Assembly (NCBI GenBank): GCA_905234205.1 | Contig: CAJOGG010000003.1 | Coordinates: forward strand, 10,225 to 33,602 | From: an uncultured Synergistales bacterium | GTDB lineage: Bacteria > Synergistota > Synergistia > Synergistales > Aminobacteriaceae | Reading direction: 5' to 3' | Length of the DNA: 23,378 nucleotides | Shown here: one piece after another, positions 22,169 through 23,378 of the stretch | Layout of the letters: the number at the start of each line of letters is the position of its first letter | Position numbering within the stretch: position 1 is the first letter of the stretch | Position numbers and translations under genes: made by a program | Notes under the pieces: model-generated | The model's database searches: none | Told to the model about the DNA's origin: nothing | Seen by the model: the letters and a program-made list of their open reading frames with translations, nothing else

Positions 22169-23378
22169 TTAATAGTTCGCCGCGCTCTTTCCTGCAATAC
22201 GTCCAAACACTACAAAGTCAGCTACAGCGGTTCCACCAAGTCTATTGCCGCCGTGAACTCCTCCCGTAACTTCTCCTGCCGCGAATAATCCAGGAATAAT
22301 TTCACCATTGCCTTTGAGTACATGTGTAGCTCCGTCGATTCTCAAGCCACCCATAGTATGGTGAATGCCAGGGGTTACTTTGATTGCATAGAATGGGGCT
22401 TTGTCTAACGGGTCAATAAAGCTTGTGCGTCCGAAGTCTGGGTCGTTGCGTGCTGCTACGTATCCGTTCCATTTGTTCATGGTCTCTGCGAATGTGTCTG
22501 CCGGAATGTTGATAGCCTTGGCCAAGTCCTCGTAAGTGTCGCCTTTGAATGTGTAGCCTTTAGCTATGTAGCCTTTGATGACGTTGGAGTCGTCAACCAT
22601 TTTTTGATCAATTACTAACCATGCGTAAGAGTTCGGCTGATCGATTTCGGCCTTTGACACTACGTCACGTGTTAAGACTTCATCAATGAATCTCTTTCCG
22701 TTGGTATTAACTAAGATAGCTCCGTCGCCACGTAAGCCTTCCGTTATGAGGTTGGAAGAGTCAAATTGTACGGTCGGGTGAATCTGAATCTGTGTCATAT
22801 CGACAACACCGGCTCCCAATTCTTGGCCCATTACGATTCCTTCGCCTGTAGCTCCGGGGGCGTTGGTCGTCATGAAACCTTCAAGCGCGGGATTCAAGAA
22901 TGCTACCATTTTCAAATTTGCTCCGAAGCCTCCAGTTGCAAGCACGACAGCTTTTGCCTTAATAGTGAGTGTGTCACCGTTCTTAGCTGTAGCTTTCACT
23001 CCGCAAACCTTCCCTTCGTTCATGAGAATCTCGTTAGCTTTAGTCTCTGTCATGAAGGTTATGTTCTCACGAGCCTTTACTGCTGTCTCAAGTCTTGGAA
23101 TCATGTAAGCGCCAACTGATACAACTTTCTTGTTTTCGTCTAATGGTCTGTGAATACGTTTGACTGACGCACCACCAGCCGCGCCTGCTGAAGCAAGATC
23201 AATATTTACAGTCTTCAACCATTCGACAGCTTCCGCAGTGTTCTCACACATGACTTTGACGAGTTCAGGATTGTTAATTCCATGGCCACCAATGAGTGTA
23301 TCAAGCTGCATTAACTCCGCCGAGTCGAAATAGCCTTTGGGATCCTTCTGATATTCTTCCCACTGTGCCTTGACCTTG
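22169..23378 (-). CDS. Flavocytochrome-c / fumarate reductase-type flavoprotein (N-terminus off window)
   Basis: The frame is open to the right edge, so the start lies outside; about 402 residues of the C-terminal part are seen, beginning KVKAQWEEYQKDPKGYFDSAELMQ. Signatures of soluble fumarate reductase flavoproteins are present in order: LDTLIGGHGI, an FAD-fold ATGGFGAN, QIHPTVQ, RGDGAILVNTNGKRFIDEVLTRD with the proton-transfer arginine in TRD, HHTMGGLRI, and the C-terminal FAD-binding GLFAAGEVTGGVHGGNRLGGTAVADFVVFGRIAG. The His and Arg residues that bind the dicarboxylate in this family are all there, so the enzyme should be active. Related enzymes reduce fumarate, methacrylate, urocanate or other enoates, and the substrate cannot be set here. 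Any FMN-binding or haem domain and signal peptide would be in the missing N-terminal part. A strong terminator follows. Confidence 0.92.
   Translation of the reverse strand, partial: KVKAQWEEYQKDPKGYFDSAELMQLDTLIGGHGINNPELVKVMCENTAEAVEWLKTVNIDLASAGAAGGASVKRIHRPLDENKKVVSVGAYMIPRLETAVKARENITFMTETKANEILMNEGKVCGVKATAKNGDTLTIKAKAVVLATGGFGANLKMVAFLNPALEGFMTTNAPGATGEGIVMGQELGAGVVDMTQIQIHPTVQFDSSNLITEGLRGDGAILVNTNGKRFIDEVLTRDVVSKAEIDQPNSYAWLVIDQKMVDDSNVIKGYIAKGYTFKGDTYEDLAKAINIPADTFAETMNKWNGYVAARNDPDFGRTSFIDPLDKAPFYAIKVTPGIHHTMGGLRIDGATHVLKGNGEIIPGLFAAGEVTGGVHGGNRLGGTAVADFVVFGRIAGKSAANY

Noticed and set aside
1-23378. CRISPR array, IS element, prophage or RNA gene
   Set aside because: No regularly spaced short repeats, transposase, terminal inverted repeats, phage structural genes or tRNA-like cloverleaf sequences were seen on either strand.

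Overview
The window looks like chromosomal DNA from a Synergistota (Synergistetes) bacterium, probably anaerobic and possibly host-associated. The best evidence is a Synerg-CTERM-type C-terminal anchor (a Gly-rich stretch, Cys, a hydrophobic helix and a basic tail) near 20464-20545. A fumarate-reductase-like flavoprotein, a DUF3084 protein, frequent TTG/GTG starts and moderately AT-leaning DNA fit the same picture. Most genes are housekeeping or widespread conserved families. I see no phage, IS element, CRISPR array, tRNA or rRNA.

Layout. (1) 1-5112, plus strand: an iron-transport operon made of a DUF2318 Fe-S membrane protein (cut by the left edge), two FtsX/MacB-type permeases, an ABC ATPase and a DtxR/MntR-type regulator fused to a FeoA domain. 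It matches the accessory part of the P19/Ftr1-linked locus of Campylobacter jejuni (cj1660-cj1663). The first permease is broken near its N-terminus by a frame change with missing bases. A hairpin at 5118-5150 separates it from the next, convergent unit. (2) 5150-6789, minus: an alanyl-tRNA editing protein (AlaX-L type) behind a small putative lipoprotein. (3) 6861-7793, plus: D-Ala-D-Ala ligase, reading away from a shared promoter region. (4) 12027-7790, minus: a tight operon DUF1015 - EamA transporter - DUF3084 - rnhA - comF, with a good sigma70 promoter at 12060-12088. (5) 12146-14281, plus: comEA-comEC, divergent from unit 4. (6) 16293-14265, minus: DUF4416 - small exported protein - class V aminotransferase. 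(7) 20314-16389, minus: cheV - unknown 229-aa protein - rpoD - two-TM/RCK ion channel. (8) 22089-20464, minus: a decaying gene for a surface protein with two tandem copies of an unrecognised ~230-residue repeat and a Synerg-CTERM anchor. It carries three single-base frameshifts and two in-frame stops. (9) 23378-22169, minus: the C-terminal part of a flavocytochrome-c/fumarate reductase-type flavoprotein, ending in a strong terminator.

Physiology suggested: regulated iron uptake, natural transformation (ComEA, ComEC and ComF are all present, but ComEC lacks its nuclease-like domain), chemotaxis (CheV) and anaerobic respiration or organic-acid reduction. I did not find a convincing new multi-gene system. 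The items most worth checking are the decaying repeat/anchor protein, the lesion in the iron permease, the probable ATT start of the DUF1015 gene, and the ion channel whose selectivity filter departs from the potassium-channel consensus.
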